A stretch of 17,346 nt of DNA from JACPNE01 sp964444465 (lineage in GTDB: Archaea > Nanobdellota > Nanobdellia > SCGC-AAA011-G17 > JACPNG01): the NCBI GenBank assembly GCA_964444465.1, contig CAYUGZ010000015.1:1-17346 (forward strand), written 5' to 3'. The position numbers were made by a program, and so were the translations under genes. Positions 1 through 6,735 of the stretch are shown here, one piece after another. How positions within the stretch are numbered: the first letter of the stretch is position 1; every line of letters begins with the position of its first letter. The notes below the pieces were generated by a model, which saw nothing but the letters and a program-made list of their open reading frames with translations, was not told the origin of the DNA and searched no databases.

Positions 1-209
1 GTTGTAGAAACAACTCTTTGTTCTTGTCCATCATACAATTGAGTTTCTTCTGTTTCTTCACTTAAGATAGTTGGTTCTGAGCTAACACTAACAATTTTTT
101 CTTGATCTTCTTCAATAAATTCTTCTTTAGGTTCTTCAGAAGATTCTTCAACTAAATCATCGATAGTTTCTTCTGCTTTATCCTCAATGTTTTCTTTTTC
201 CTTTGCCAT
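1..209 (-). CDS. Acidic N-terminus of an unknown protein (runs off the window)
   Basis: This is an open frame of 69 codons starting at the ATG at 209-207; its 3' part lies outside the window. The visible residues are dominated by Glu and Asp (motifs such as EESSEEPKEEF) with no hydrophobic stretch, so this part is probably disordered and cytosolic. A TATA-like box on the minus strand at 240-247 would give a leader of only a few bases. It follows the 508-residue gene on the same strand but seems to have its own promoter. I do not recognise the family. The acidic EEPKEEF stretch resembles the tail of the cold-shock protein encoded at 4976-5290, which may only reflect similar composition. Confidence 0.6.
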   Translation of the reverse strand, partial: MAKEKENIEDKAEETIDDLVEESSEEPKEEFIEEDQEKIVSVSSEPTILSEETEETQLYDGQEQRVVST

Positions 210-239
210 TTTTAGCTTTTATATCTAAGAATTAGAGAC

Positions 240-247
240 TTATAAAT
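240..247 (-). promoter_or_regulatory. TATA-like box for the acidic partial gene
   Basis: The minus strand reads ATTTATAA here, about 34 bases before the ATG at 209. Assuming the usual archaeal spacing of about 26 bases to the start of transcription, the leader would be about 8 bases. The box lies just upstream of the stop of the 508-residue gene. Confidence 0.4.
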
Positions 248-251
248 ATTC

Positions 252-1778
252 TCACCAACTTAACATACCATGGGCTTTTTTATAGATATCATATAAAAGA
301 AAAACATCTCTAGCTGCATTTCCAGCTGCTTTATTCTTAAGTTGAGAGTCTATATAATCTGGAGACAATTCTACTTTTAATAAATCTTTAAATGCTTGAG
401 AAACTTCTTTAATTGGAGTTGTTAATTCTTTAGTTGTTCTAAGTACAGATTTTATTAGTGGGGTGGGTTTTGGTTTAGGCTCCTCCTTTTTTTCTTCTTT
501 TAAAAATTCTTCTAAATCATCGTGAATCTCTCTTAAAGCAGTTCCAGCAATCTCATCTACTAATTCTATTCCTTCAAATAACTCTTGATCTTTCAAATAT
601 TTCAGATCTTCTTCTTTAAAAACATAAGATGTAAACTTAATTTCAGATCTTCCACCTTGGGTGTATTGCATTCCAGCTTGTGTTTGTCTAACTGAATGAG
701 GAATGCTTCTAAACATAATATCTACTTCTATACAAGCATAATATTTTGAGTCTGATTTAGCTTTTTCAGGAACATCTCCAGAGTCTATCATACTTTGTAA
801 TCTTACTAATCTCTTACCAAATATAGTTAGATGTATCTCCATATTATTAAAAACAGAAACAATATGTGGGCTATGAAAATCTTTCATTCCTAATTTTTGT
901 GCAGCTATTAGATAAGGCTTGGTCCAATCTGCATATAATTTTAATGCACTAACTTGAGATTTTAAATAACTTCTTTCTATATTAAATCTTTTTCTTAACT
1001 CTACCTCAGAATATTCTTTCCATTTATTGAATTCTTCTAATCTTGGTTTTAATACTCTTTTTACTCTATCATTCAAATCCATTGTGTCAACTTGTTTAGA
1101 ATTTTTTGCATAAAGAAATGCATCTCTTACTGTAACAAAATTTAATTGTTGAGCCATTGAATGGATAGCCCCTCTTCCTCTCTTGATATCTACATTATCT
1201 AGCCAAGTTTGTTTTAATCCAAGATCCGCTGTTTTTCTAACTTCTTCATCTCCAGATTTTAAATTATTGTAATTTTCTAACCTCATTTTAAATTCTTTTA
1301 AGTCATAGATCAAATTGATTATACTTCTAACAACAGTATTAATTGTGCCCATCATCTTCATTGCTTGTTCTTGCATTCTAGTTCCTCTAGAACCAACATC
1401 CCCAAAAAAAGCAGACCCAACAGATGCCTCAAAATCTTCTTTAGTTTTATCTACATCATAATCAATTCCTGCTAAAGGTTTATTTCTTAGAAAATCTAAA
1501 AGCCAAAAATAAACAGGCTCTAATCCTTCTGCAACTGAGTCATAACCCATGAAGTATTGTGCACTTTTATTTTTACTTTTTATTTCATTAATTAATAACT
1601 CTCTTACTTGTCTTTTTTTATTGGCTTCTTTTACTTTATTTAATAATATTTTTAAGAAAGAAATTTTATCTTTTATATTTTCTAGATCTTTTTTGATTCC
1701 ATCTATTGATTTTTCTTCTATCTTTTCTTCTTGTTTTTCTGTTGAGAATAATTGTGAAAAAAGATTATTATTAGCCAT
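252..1778 (-). CDS. Conserved-looking 508-residue protein of unknown function
   Basis: This is a long soluble protein with no signal peptide or membrane segment. Residues about 15-70 are a highly charged, Lys/Glu-rich helical region that could form a coiled coil. A mixed helical region follows with conserved-looking Gly/Phe motifs (YFMGYD, SAFFGDVGSRGTRMQEQ). Around residue 430 a Lys/Glu/Pro linker (KPKPTP) separates a helical C-terminal tail. The ATG at 1778 is chosen because a CTTTATAA box is centred 26 bases upstream, which fits a leaderless transcript. It is transcribed divergently from the paralogue operon at 1858. I cannot name a family; proteins like this are typical DPANN unknowns, and a structural or scaffold role would be guesswork. 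Confidence 0.85.
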   Translation of the reverse strand: MANNNLFSQLFSTEKQEEKIEEKSIDGIKKDLENIKDKISFLKILLNKVKEANKKRQVRELLINEIKSKNKSAQYFMGYDSVAEGLEPVYFWLLDFLRNKPLAGIDYDVDKTKEDFEASVGSAFFGDVGSRGTRMQEQAMKMMGTINTVVRSIINLIYDLKEFKMRLENYNNLKSGDEEVRKTADLGLKQTWLDNVDIKRGRGAIHSMAQQLNFVTVRDAFLYAKNSKQVDTMDLNDRVKRVLKPRLEEFNKWKEYSEVELRKRFNIERSYLKSQVSALKLYADWTKPYLIAAQKLGMKDFHSPHIVSVFNNMEIHLTIFGKRLVRLQSMIDSGDVPEKAKSDSKYYACIEVDIMFRSIPHSVRQTQAGMQYTQGGRSEIKFTSYVFKEEDLKYLKDQELFEGIELVDEIAGTALREIHDDLEEFLKEEKKEEPKPKPTPLIKSVLRTTKELTTPIKEVSQAFKDLLKVELSPDYIDSQLKNKAAGNAARDVFLLYDIYKKAHGMLSW

Positions 1779-1800
1779 ATAATCTTAATGTTATCATCTC

Positions 1801-1808
1801 TTATAAAG
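1801..1808 (-). promoter_or_regulatory. TATA box for the 508-residue gene
   Basis: The minus strand reads CTTTATAA, centred about 26 bases before the ATG at 1778. Transcription would begin at or next to the start codon. Confidence 0.55.
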
Positions 1809-1828
1809 GTTTTTTTGTTACCGAAGAA

Positions 1829-1856
1829 TTTATTAATTAATTTAGTAATTTATAAG
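1829..1856 (+). promoter_or_regulatory. Promoter region with two TATA-like boxes for the paralogue/lspA operon
   Basis: TTTATTAA at 1829-1836 is centred about 26 bases before the ATG at 1858. TTTATAAG at 1849-1856 is centred about 30 bases before the ATG at 1882. Each box is therefore suitably placed for a different candidate start of the first operon gene. Confidence 0.45.
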
Positions 1857-1857
1857 T

Positions 1858-2370
1858 ATGATAACTAGGGGAAAGCATGATATGATGTCTAGTTCAGGCA
1901 TCAAGATTCATCAAAAAGGAATCTATGACTTAAAAGATTTAGTAAAATCAATGAAAAATTATCTTGAAGAAAGACAATATACTGTTCAATTATCAACCCA
2001 AAGCAAAAATAAAGATAAAGGATATGAAGTTCTTGTTGGTTTTAAATCTGAAAGAGATATGGATGATTATTCAAGGTTTCATATCAATGTTTCTATATTA
2101 ATCATAGAGATGGAAAAAGTCAAAATAAAAAATAAAAATTTAGATAGAGGTGATATGGATATAAATTTTAAAGCTAATATTTTTTTAGATTATAAAAATA
2201 GATGGAACAAAAATTTTATTTCAAGATTTTTAAATTTGATTTATAATAACTATATTATCAAAGATAAGATCAAAGGAGATTATGAAAGAAAAATATATCT
2301 TGATTTAATAAACTTACATAATTTAGTTAAAGAAAAACTTGGATTGTATCTTCATGTTTATGGCAATTAA
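1858..2370 (+). CDS. Tandem paralogue 1 of 3, unknown function
   Basis: This is the first of three consecutive related proteins of 162-170 residues. It is a soluble alpha/beta-looking protein with no signal peptide. Features shared with the next two genes are an N-terminal hydrophobic/basic strand followed by a helix, a central DDYxxFHI-type motif (here DDYSRFHI), a GDMDINFKA motif, and a C-terminal helical part with IIKDKIxxxY. The start is ambiguous: ATG at 1858 (170 residues) or ATGs at 1882/1885, which align better with the short N-termini of paralogues 2 and 3. The ORF is followed after 12 bases by paralogue 2, so co-transcription is likely. I do not recognise the family and assign no function. 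Confidence 0.8.
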   Translation: MITRGKHDMMSSSGIKIHQKGIYDLKDLVKSMKNYLEERQYTVQLSTQSKNKDKGYEVLVGFKSERDMDDYSRFHINVSILIIEMEKVKIKNKNLDRGDMDINFKANIFLDYKNRWNKNFISRFLNLIYNNYIIKDKIKGDYERKIYLDLINLHNLVKEKLGLYLHVYGN

Positions 2371-2382
2371 AAAAGAGGAATT

Positions 2383-2871
2383 ATGATAAAAAATATAACT
2401 GTAGCCCCTAGAACTAGAGTTAGACATGTGGGAATGTTAGATGTAGCTGAATTTTATAGATGGATACAACTATGGCTTGATTTTAATGGTTATTGGGCTA
2501 ACACTAATGAAGTTCAGTATATAGAGACTATGCTTCCTGATGGAAGTAAAAAAATAGAGTTTAATTGGGAATGTAGAAAAAAGAGAAGTGATGATTTTAC
2601 TTATTTAATAACTTTAGAGGCGATCTATGTTGGTGTTAAAAATGTTGAGATACAAAAAGATGAGAAAAAAATAAAAATTCAAAAAGGAGATTTTGATATG
2701 AATTTTTCTGCAATATTAGAAAAAAAACTTCCAGATAATTTTCCCTATTTTATTGAACTTTATGAAAGATTTATAATAAGAAAAAGGATTGAAGAATATA
2801 AATTAGATTTGTATGGCAAATTTTATAGTCTAATCGAAGAAACTAAAGAATTTTTAGATGTTTATGTTTAA
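2383..2871 (+). CDS. Tandem paralogue 2 of 3, unknown function
   Basis: This 162-residue soluble protein aligns over its whole length with its neighbours at 1858 and 2908. Shared elements include an aromatic-rich N-terminal helix (FYRWIQLWLDF), a basic then DDFTYLITLEA strand, a GDFDMNFSA motif, and a C-terminal helix with FIIRKRIEEY. It is the most diverged of the three in the central region, where the DDYxxFHI motif has become DDFTYLITL. The ATG at 2383 has a GAGG ribosome-binding site at 2375-2378. That fits its position inside an operon, 12 bases after paralogue 1. The function is unknown. Confidence 0.8.
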   Translation: MIKNITVAPRTRVRHVGMLDVAEFYRWIQLWLDFNGYWANTNEVQYIETMLPDGSKKIEFNWECRKKRSDDFTYLITLEAIYVGVKNVEIQKDEKKIKIQKGDFDMNFSAILEKKLPDNFPYFIELYERFIIRKRIEEYKLDLYGKFYSLIEETKEFLDVYV

Positions 2872-2907
2872 CGAAAACATTAAAAATAAAATGTTATTGA
2901 TAATACC

Positions 2908-3402
2908 ATGGCAGAGATAGATTATGTTATTCCAGCTATAAAAATAGAACAAAAAGCAACTTTTAATTTTGCAGATTTGTATAAATTATTAAAGTCTTGG
3001 TTTGATCTTCATAATTATGATTTCTTTGAAAAAGAGTACATTGATATTTTGAAAGAAGGTGGAGAAAAAAGTGATTCTATCAAATGGGAAGCAGAAAGAA
3101 AAATTGATGATTATATTAAATTTCATATAGAGATTAGACTTAAATTAGGTGACGTTGTAAATGTACAAACTAAAGAAGCTATGGCTTGTAAAGGGGTTTG
3201 TAGCTTAAAATTTGAAGCTTTTATTCAAAAAGATTATGAAGATCAATGGGAAAGAAATTTTTTCTTAAAATTTTCTAGATCTTTATATGATCATTTTATT
3301 TTAAAATCTAAATATGATAGATATGCAGATGAATTAAAAAAAGAAACTTATGAAGTTTTTAATCAAGCTAAATCATTCTTGAATATGAGAGGGGATAGAT
3401 GA
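2908..3402 (+). CDS. Tandem paralogue 3 of 3, unknown function
   Basis: This 164-residue soluble protein carries the clearest version of the shared pattern: an N-terminal helix LYKLLKSWFDLHNY, then WEAERKIDDYIKFHIEI, then LKFEAFIQKDYEDQWERNF, then HFILKSKYDRY. The 36-base gap before its ATG contains AT-rich sequence (TTAAAAATAAAA) that could act as an extra promoter. Its stop overlaps the next start as ATGA at 3399-3402, so translation is coupled to the small coiled-coil protein and then to lspA. Three diverged copies kept side by side suggest a hetero-oligomer, but that is inference; no catalytic motif is visible. Confidence 0.8.
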   Translation: MAEIDYVIPAIKIEQKATFNFADLYKLLKSWFDLHNYDFFEKEYIDILKEGGEKSDSIKWEAERKIDDYIKFHIEIRLKLGDVVNVQTKEAMACKGVCSLKFEAFIQKDYEDQWERNFFLKFSRSLYDHFILKSKYDRYADELKKETYEVFNQAKSFLNMRGDR

Positions 3403-3602
3403 TTTGGCCTTTTAGTCTACTTAAAAGAAAAGAAGAACAAGTTATTGAAGAATCAACAGAACAGCCTTATTATGGTGGAGAAGGTTATTATGAGAGAGAT
3501 ATGGAGATAGTTATTGGCAAGTTAGATTTGGTTAATTCAAGATTAGAAAATATTAATGGTAGATTAGAAAGAATTGAAGAATTTATTAGAACAATTAAAT
3601 GA
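3399..3602 (+). CDS. Small 67-residue coiled-coil protein
   Basis: This is a short cytosolic-looking protein. The N-terminus MIWPFSLLKRK is hydrophobic then basic and could touch the membrane. A Tyr/Gly/Glu-rich middle (QPYYGGEGYYERD) follows, then a C-terminal amphipathic helix from about residue 37 with heptad spacing (LDLVNSRLENINGRLERIEEFI), probably a short coiled coil. It overlaps the previous gene by ATGA at 3399-3402 and the lspA start by ATGA at 3599-3602. A GAGGGG sequence lies just upstream of its start. Its position between the paralogues and lspA suggests an adaptor role, but this is not shown by the sequence. Confidence 0.75.
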   Translation: MIWPFSLLKRKEEQVIEESTEQPYYGGEGYYERDMEIVIGKLDLVNSRLENINGRLERIEEFIRTIK

Positions 3603-4009
3603 AATCTTATATTTTAATTTTTTTTATAGTTATTCTAGATCAATTAACTAAATTTTATTCCAAAAATATAAACTTAGATTTTAAATTATTTTTATTAAGG
3701 TATGTTGAAAATACAGGGGCCTCATTTGGAATTTTACAAGGATATCGAATTTTTTTAATTTTTATCTCCATAATTGTTATGATCATATTAATCTATTATA
3801 TGTTTACTATAAAAAATAAATATGCTATTTATGCATTTAGTTTTATTTTAGGTGGGACAATAGGAAATTTAATTGATAGAATATTTTTAGGATATGTTAT
3901 AGATTTTATAGATTTTAGATTTTGGCCTTCTTTTAATGTTGCAGATTCGTTCATTACAATTGGTGCTTTAATTCTTGTATATCTGTTAATAACTAAAAAA
4001 ATAGATTAG
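3599..4009 (+). CDS. lspA: Signal peptidase II (lipoprotein signal peptidase)
   Basis: This 136-residue integral membrane aspartyl protease has four predicted membrane helices. In the known family, LspA cleaves the signal peptide of prolipoproteins just before the lipid-modified Cys, at the outer face of the cytoplasmic membrane. The signature motifs are all present: DQLTK (residues 14-18), NTGASFG (38-44), GGTIGNLIDR (85-94), GYVIDFID (catalytic D102) and FNVADSFI (catalytic D116). The length is slightly short compared with bacterial LspA. The start overlaps the preceding stop (ATGA) and has no Shine-Dalgarno, so translation is probably coupled. LspA is typical of Bacteria and uncommon in Archaea. 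A candidate substrate with a lipobox is encoded at 15079-15366. No lgt is seen in the window. Confidence 0.93.
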   Translation: MKSYILIFFIVILDQLTKFYSKNINLDFKLFLLRYVENTGASFGILQGYRIFLIFISIIVMIILIYYMFTIKNKYAIYAFSFILGGTIGNLIDRIFLGYVIDFIDFRFWPSFNVADSFITIGALILVYLLITKKID

Positions 4010-4017
4010 TTTTATTA
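4010..4017 (+). promoter_or_regulatory. TATA-like box for the cupin gene
   Basis: TTTTATTA immediately follows the lspA stop and is centred about 26 bases before the ATG at 4040. This is the reason for preferring that start over the ATG at 4022. Confidence 0.4.
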
Positions 4018-4039
4018 ACCAATGTATTATTCTTTAATT

Positions 4040-4441
4040 ATGAAAGGAATAAAAATTAATAGAATAAATTCAGTAAATCCTGGAGATCCATTTAAACAAA
4101 CTATTGAATTATTTAAAGGAGAAGAAGGAAGACAAGTTACTGTAAATTTTAGAGATGAAGATTCACCACACAAATCTCACTATCATGAAGGAATAGATCC
4201 ATCAAAAGATCCAGAAAAATTATGTATATTAGAAGGAAAAGTAAAACTACTTGCAGAAAATGAACATGGTGAGAGATTAGAATTGATTATTGGTATAGGG
4301 GAGGATAAGGGAAGTAGGCATGTTACAGAGATAACTATTGATAAAGGAGTTAAACATGATGTTGTTTATTTATCTAAATGTATAATCTTAGAGTATAGGT
4401 CTACAATATTTAATCCCGATAAATCAGATATGCATTACTAA
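4040..4441 (+). CDS. Small cupin-fold protein
   Basis: This single-domain, probably beta-barrel protein has 133 residues from the ATG at 4040, or 139 from the ATG at 4022. A cupin motif 1 is recognisable: SHYHEG gives the HxH pair, followed by a Glu ten residues later and LEGKV with the conserved Gly. A weaker motif 2 is DKGVKHDVV with a second-site His. These residues usually bind a metal ion. The remaining strands (CIILEYRSTIF) fit the barrel. Cupins cover many enzymes and sugar-binding proteins, so the substrate cannot be told. The 4040 start is preferred because of the TATA spacing. It converges with the PUA-domain gene, with only two bases between the stop codons. Confidence 0.75.
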   Translation: MKGIKINRINSVNPGDPFKQTIELFKGEEGRQVTVNFRDEDSPHKSHYHEGIDPSKDPEKLCILEGKVKLLAENEHGERLELIIGIGEDKGSRHVTEITIDKGVKHDVVYLSKCIILEYRSTIFNPDKSDMHY

Positions 4442-4443
4442 AA

Positions 4444-4893
4444 TTATTTTTTAATTCTTCTATCTTTAGAGATCATATTTTGTATATTTCCTTGTTTAAA
4501 ATATCCCGATCCAAAATAATCATTTTTTGATTTTATTATAACAAATCCATCTAATTTTTTAGTAGTTGAAATATCATTACCTCTAACCCATAAATTAATT
4601 TCTTTTTCATTAACATCTAAAACATTTTTTTTAGCTAATTTTCCTATCAATTGAGATCCTTCTATACTTAATCTTATCCCATTTGGATGAATCTTAGCAA
4701 AATACAACCCAAAAGAATTAACTCTTAGCTTTTCAATATCGATTTTAGAAAAATCTTTACTTAAAATAAAAACTTTATTATCATTATTCTTTAAGAATAC
4801 ATAATCTAAATCTAGCTTATCTATATTATATTGTTCTTTTATTACATCAACTATCTTTTTCTTCTCTTTATTATTTAATATTTTTAAAGCCAT
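4444..4893 (-). CDS. PUA-domain RNA-binding protein
   Basis: This 149-residue protein has an N-terminal half with a short helical start and a beta region (LDYVFLKNNDNKVFILSKD). From about residue 65 a PUA-like domain follows: FGLYFAKIHPNGIRLSIEGSQLIG, then INLWVRGNDI, then GFVIIKSKNDYFGSGYFKQG, ending in a basic NMISKDRRIKK tail. The pattern (G-x-R-L-S-x-E-G-x-x-L, then a glycine-rich turn, then a final KxR) resembles archaeal PUA proteins related to the NOL1/NOP2/Sun rRNA-modification and NIP7-type ribosome-biogenesis factors. A role in binding rRNA or tRNA is therefore likely, but the exact partner is not shown. The fold call is moderately sure; the specific family is uncertain. Confidence 0.65.
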   Translation of the reverse strand: MALKILNNKEKKKIVDVIKEQYNIDKLDLDYVFLKNNDNKVFILSKDFSKIDIEKLRVNSFGLYFAKIHPNGIRLSIEGSQLIGKLAKKNVLDVNEKEINLWVRGNDISTTKKLDGFVIIKSKNDYFGSGYFKQGNIQNMISKDRRIKK

Positions 4894-4975
4894 ATTACTA
4901 AATATTCAAATGAAGTCCTTTATTAGAACTATAACTTTAATATTTTAAAATTAATAAAAATTATTAAAGAATTGA

Positions 4976-5290
4976 TTACTCTTGTTCTTCGGTTTCTTCG
5001 CCAAATTCTTCTTTAGGTTCTTCTGATTCCTCTTGAGATTCTTCCTGTTCCTCTTGAGAGTCCTCTTGTTCTTCACCATCTGGATTTGGTTCTTCTTTTC
5101 CGATTATTTGTACGTTTTGAGCTTGTTTTCCTCTGTCACTTTGCGCAGGATCAAAAGATACTCTATCATTCTCGTTTACGTTTGTATCTTTTGGCAAGGC
5201 ACTAAAATGTACAAAATAGTCTTCTCCATCGTCTCCTTTGACGAATCCATATCCTTTTTTGGTGTTAAACCACTTTACTATTCCTTCCAT
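4976..5290 (-). CDS. Cold-shock domain protein with acidic C-terminal tail
   Basis: Residues 1-66 form a complete cold-shock (OB-fold) domain: VKWFNTKKGYGFV contains RNP1 (KGYGFV, 12-17), and DYFVHFSAL contains RNP2 (about 25-30). Such proteins bind single-stranded RNA or DNA and act as RNA chaperones. Residues about 66-104 are an extra tail made almost only of Glu, Gln, Asp and Ser, with short repeats such as EEQE and SQEE. Bacterial CspA proteins end after the domain. The ATG at 5290 is supported by a strong GGAGG at 5295-5299, one of the best Shine-Dalgarno sequences in the window, which suggests a leadered, well-translated mRNA. The acidic tail could tune nucleic-acid affinity by self-inhibition; that is inference. 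Confidence 0.92.
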   Translation of the reverse strand: MEGIVKWFNTKKGYGFVKGDDGEDYFVHFSALPKDTNVNENDRVSFDPAQSDRGKQAQNVQIIGKEEPNPDGEEQEDSQEEQEESQEESEEPKEEFGEETEEQE

Positions 5291-5294
5291 ATTT

Positions 5295-5299
5295 CCTCC
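5295..5299 (-). promoter_or_regulatory. Strong Shine-Dalgarno site of the cold-shock gene
   Basis: GGAGG on the minus strand lies five to nine bases before the ATG at 5290. Most single genes in this window lack such a site and appear leaderless, so this gene probably has a transcribed 5' leader. A TTTTTTAAG box around 5338-5348 could be its TATA element. Confidence 0.6.
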
Positions 5300-5426
5300 A
5301 CTAAAATAAGTTATTCTTTATTTTAGAGTTTAATTGCTTAAAAAATGTAGAATTAACTCTTTTTAAATCTTTAGTTTGTCATATCTATTAACTTAAATTC
5401 TGTTTGGTTAGAACTAATTAGTTTAA

Positions 5427-5729
5427 CTAATCAAAATCTTTTACTGGAAAATCATTTGGAACTAAATTAGAAGGAAAAGCCTTTAATGTTCCATCATCAA
5501 TTCTACTAATCTGATCTGGAGAACCCAATTTTTTATATTGTTCATATGTTATCTCTTCAGATTGTTTCTTATCTTGAGACATGTATACCAACCCAGAAAT
5601 GACATTTTTATCATCAATAATCCCTTCTTCATTAGCAATGTTTAATGCTATTTTTGATTTTTTACCTAAAGAGTCATTTCCATTTAGTAAAACATATTCT
5701 AATCTCATGATAGAGGTTGATTTATTCAT
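5427..5729 (-). CDS. Unknown 100-residue soluble protein
   Basis: This is a small protein without signal peptide, membrane segment or Cys residues. The N-terminal half looks beta-rich (RLEYVLLNG, then SKIALNIANEEGI). The C-terminal end is Pro/Asp-rich (SNLVPNDFPVKDFD) and probably extended. ITYEQYKKLGSPDQISRI suggests a short helix. The ATG at 5729 is chosen because ATTATAAA on the minus strand is centred about 26 bases upstream; Met8 (MRLEYVLL) is an alternative start. It lies alone between the cold-shock and FKBP genes on the same strand. I do not recognise the family. Confidence 0.7.
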   Translation of the reverse strand: MNKSTSIMRLEYVLLNGNDSLGKKSKIALNIANEEGIIDDKNVISGLVYMSQDKKQSEEITYEQYKKLGSPDQISRIDDGTLKAFPSNLVPNDFPVKDFD

Positions 5730-5750
5730 AATGGTTAGATAAGTAGTTGA

Positions 5751-5758
5751 TTTATAAT
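5751..5758 (-). promoter_or_regulatory. TATA box for the unknown 100-residue gene
   Basis: ATTATAAA on the minus strand is centred 25-26 bases before the ATG at 5729, which fits a leaderless transcript. Confidence 0.5.
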
Positions 5759-5809
5759 GCTTACCATCTGCTACTACTTTATGATAATAGTTTTATCTAA
5801 AAATTAGAA

Positions 5810-6247
5810 TTAAGAGGATATCTCAATTACTTTAATCTTAAAATTTAATGTTTTACCAGCTAAAGGATGATTTAAGTCTATTTCAACTTCTTTATCATCA
5901 ACTTTTGTTATTTTTGCTGGAAGTTGGTTTCCATCTTGTGATTTTATTAATAATGTCATGCCTTCTTTAGGTTCTTGATCTTTAGGAAGTTGTTCTCTTG
6001 GGAATTTTTTAACTAATTCCTTCTTAGGATCACCATAAGCCTCTGAAGATTTCAATTTAATGGTTTTTTCTTCCCCTTTTTCCATTCCAATAACACCTTC
6101 ATCAAATCCTTTGATTAATTGTCCAGAACCTACTTCAAATTCTAAAGGATGAGAATGGTCTCCATGAGTTGAACTATCAAATACAGTTCCATCTTCCAAT
6201 GTTCCTTCATAATCTACTTTTATTTTATCTCCTTTCTTAACTGGCAT
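5810..6247 (-). CDS. FKBP-type peptidyl-prolyl cis-trans isomerase, SlyD-like
   Basis: This 145-residue protein assists folding by isomerising prolyl bonds and, in the SlyD-like subgroup, acts as a chaperone. The FKBP core is visible: VDYEGTLEDGTVFDSS (11-26, with Y13, F23 and D24 lining the site), GSGQLIKGFDEGVIGMEKGE (40-59) and SSEAYG (67-72). The chain then leaves the FKBP fold for an insert-in-flap chaperone domain (about 73-125) and returns in LNHPLAGKTLNFKIKV. A His-containing loop (THGDHSHP, 27-34) replaces the usual short turn. It has no signal peptide, so it is cytosolic. AAGGAG at 6255-6260 supports the ATG at 6247. It follows an unknown small gene on the same strand after about 55 bases. 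Confidence 0.93.
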   Translation of the reverse strand: MPVKKGDKIKVDYEGTLEDGTVFDSSTHGDHSHPLEFEVGSGQLIKGFDEGVIGMEKGEEKTIKLKSSEAYGDPKKELVKKFPREQLPKDQEPKEGMTLLIKSQDGNQLPAKITKVDDKEVEIDLNHPLAGKTLNFKIKVIEISS

Positions 6248-6254
6248 TTTTTAA

Positions 6255-6260
6255 CTCCTT
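6255..6260 (-). promoter_or_regulatory. Shine-Dalgarno site of the FKBP gene
   Basis: AAGGAG on the minus strand lies seven bases before the ATG at 6247. A CTTAAATAAAA box around 6281-6292 could be the TATA element, giving a leader of about 14 bases that just contains this site. Confidence 0.55.
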
Positions 6261-6302
6261 ACAATAATCTCTAAAATTGATTTTATTTAAGTCTTTTGGT
6301 GT

Positions 6303-6653
6303 TTATGCTACTCTTGCTTCAATATTCCTTAATCTTTCAAGAATATATTCTTTTTCAAGATCATGTTTTACTTCTCCTTCAAAGGAGGCATTAAGGAATG
6401 GTCCAGAAGGTTCATAGGTATATCCTCTATATAACCCAAAATAAACAGTACGTCCAGGTTGTATCTCAAATCTAGAGCCTATTGGAACAGTATATCTTAA
6501 AACCTCTCCTTTCTTTTCTCTATAAAAAACAAATTGGTCATCACTATCCATTCCAAAGAAAGTAGCTTTAATTAATAAACGACCCTTAGCATTTTCTCCA
6601 TTAGAAGCTAATGGATATTCTTCTCTATATTTTAAGTTTAGTGAGCTTGCCAC
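6303..6653 (-). CDS. Unknown 116-residue beta-rich protein
   Basis: This small soluble protein has alternating hydrophobic strands (GRLLIKATFFG, QFVFYREKKGEVLRYTVPIG, RTVYFGLYRGYTYEP), so a beta-barrel or sandwich is likely. A C-terminal helix EYILERLRNIEARV follows. It uses a GTG start at 6653. That start is supported by the palindromic box TTTATAAA centred 25-26 bases upstream, which makes the GTG the first base or nearly the first base of the mRNA. It is divergently transcribed from gltX, and the two TATA boxes face away from each other in an 82-base gap. I do not recognise the family. Confidence 0.75.
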   Translation of the reverse strand: MASSLNLKYREEYPLASNGENAKGRLLIKATFFGMDSDDQFVFYREKKGEVLRYTVPIGSRFEIQPGRTVYFGLYRGYTYEPSGPFLNASFEGEVKHDLEKEYILERLRNIEARVA

Positions 6654-6674
6654 TTATCGTTTTATTATGCTAAC

Positions 6675-6682
6675 TTTATAAA
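6675..6682 (-). promoter_or_regulatory. TATA box for the unknown 116-residue gene
   Basis: TTTATAAA, a perfect palindrome, is centred 25-26 bases before the GTG at 6653. It decides the choice of this non-ATG start. Confidence 0.6.
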
Positions 6683-6706
6683 TATAATTGGATTCTTACC
6701 AACATG

Positions 6707-6714
6707 TTTAAATA
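6707..6714 (+). promoter_or_regulatory. TATA box for gltX
   Basis: TTTAAATA is centred 25-26 bases before the ATG at 6736, so the gltX mRNA is probably leaderless. Confidence 0.6.
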
Positions 6715-6735
6715 CATAATTCTTATATCGATATT

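Noticed and set aside
1549..1782. Plus-strand ORF of 77 codons starting inside the 508-residue gene
   Set aside because: It is antisense to the N-terminal coding region of a clear gene; its Leu/Phe-rich translation is what Lys/Glu-rich coding DNA gives when read backwards.
5033..5326. Plus-strand ORF of 97 codons
   Set aside because: It is antisense to the cold-shock gene, which has strong domain motifs and a Shine-Dalgarno site.
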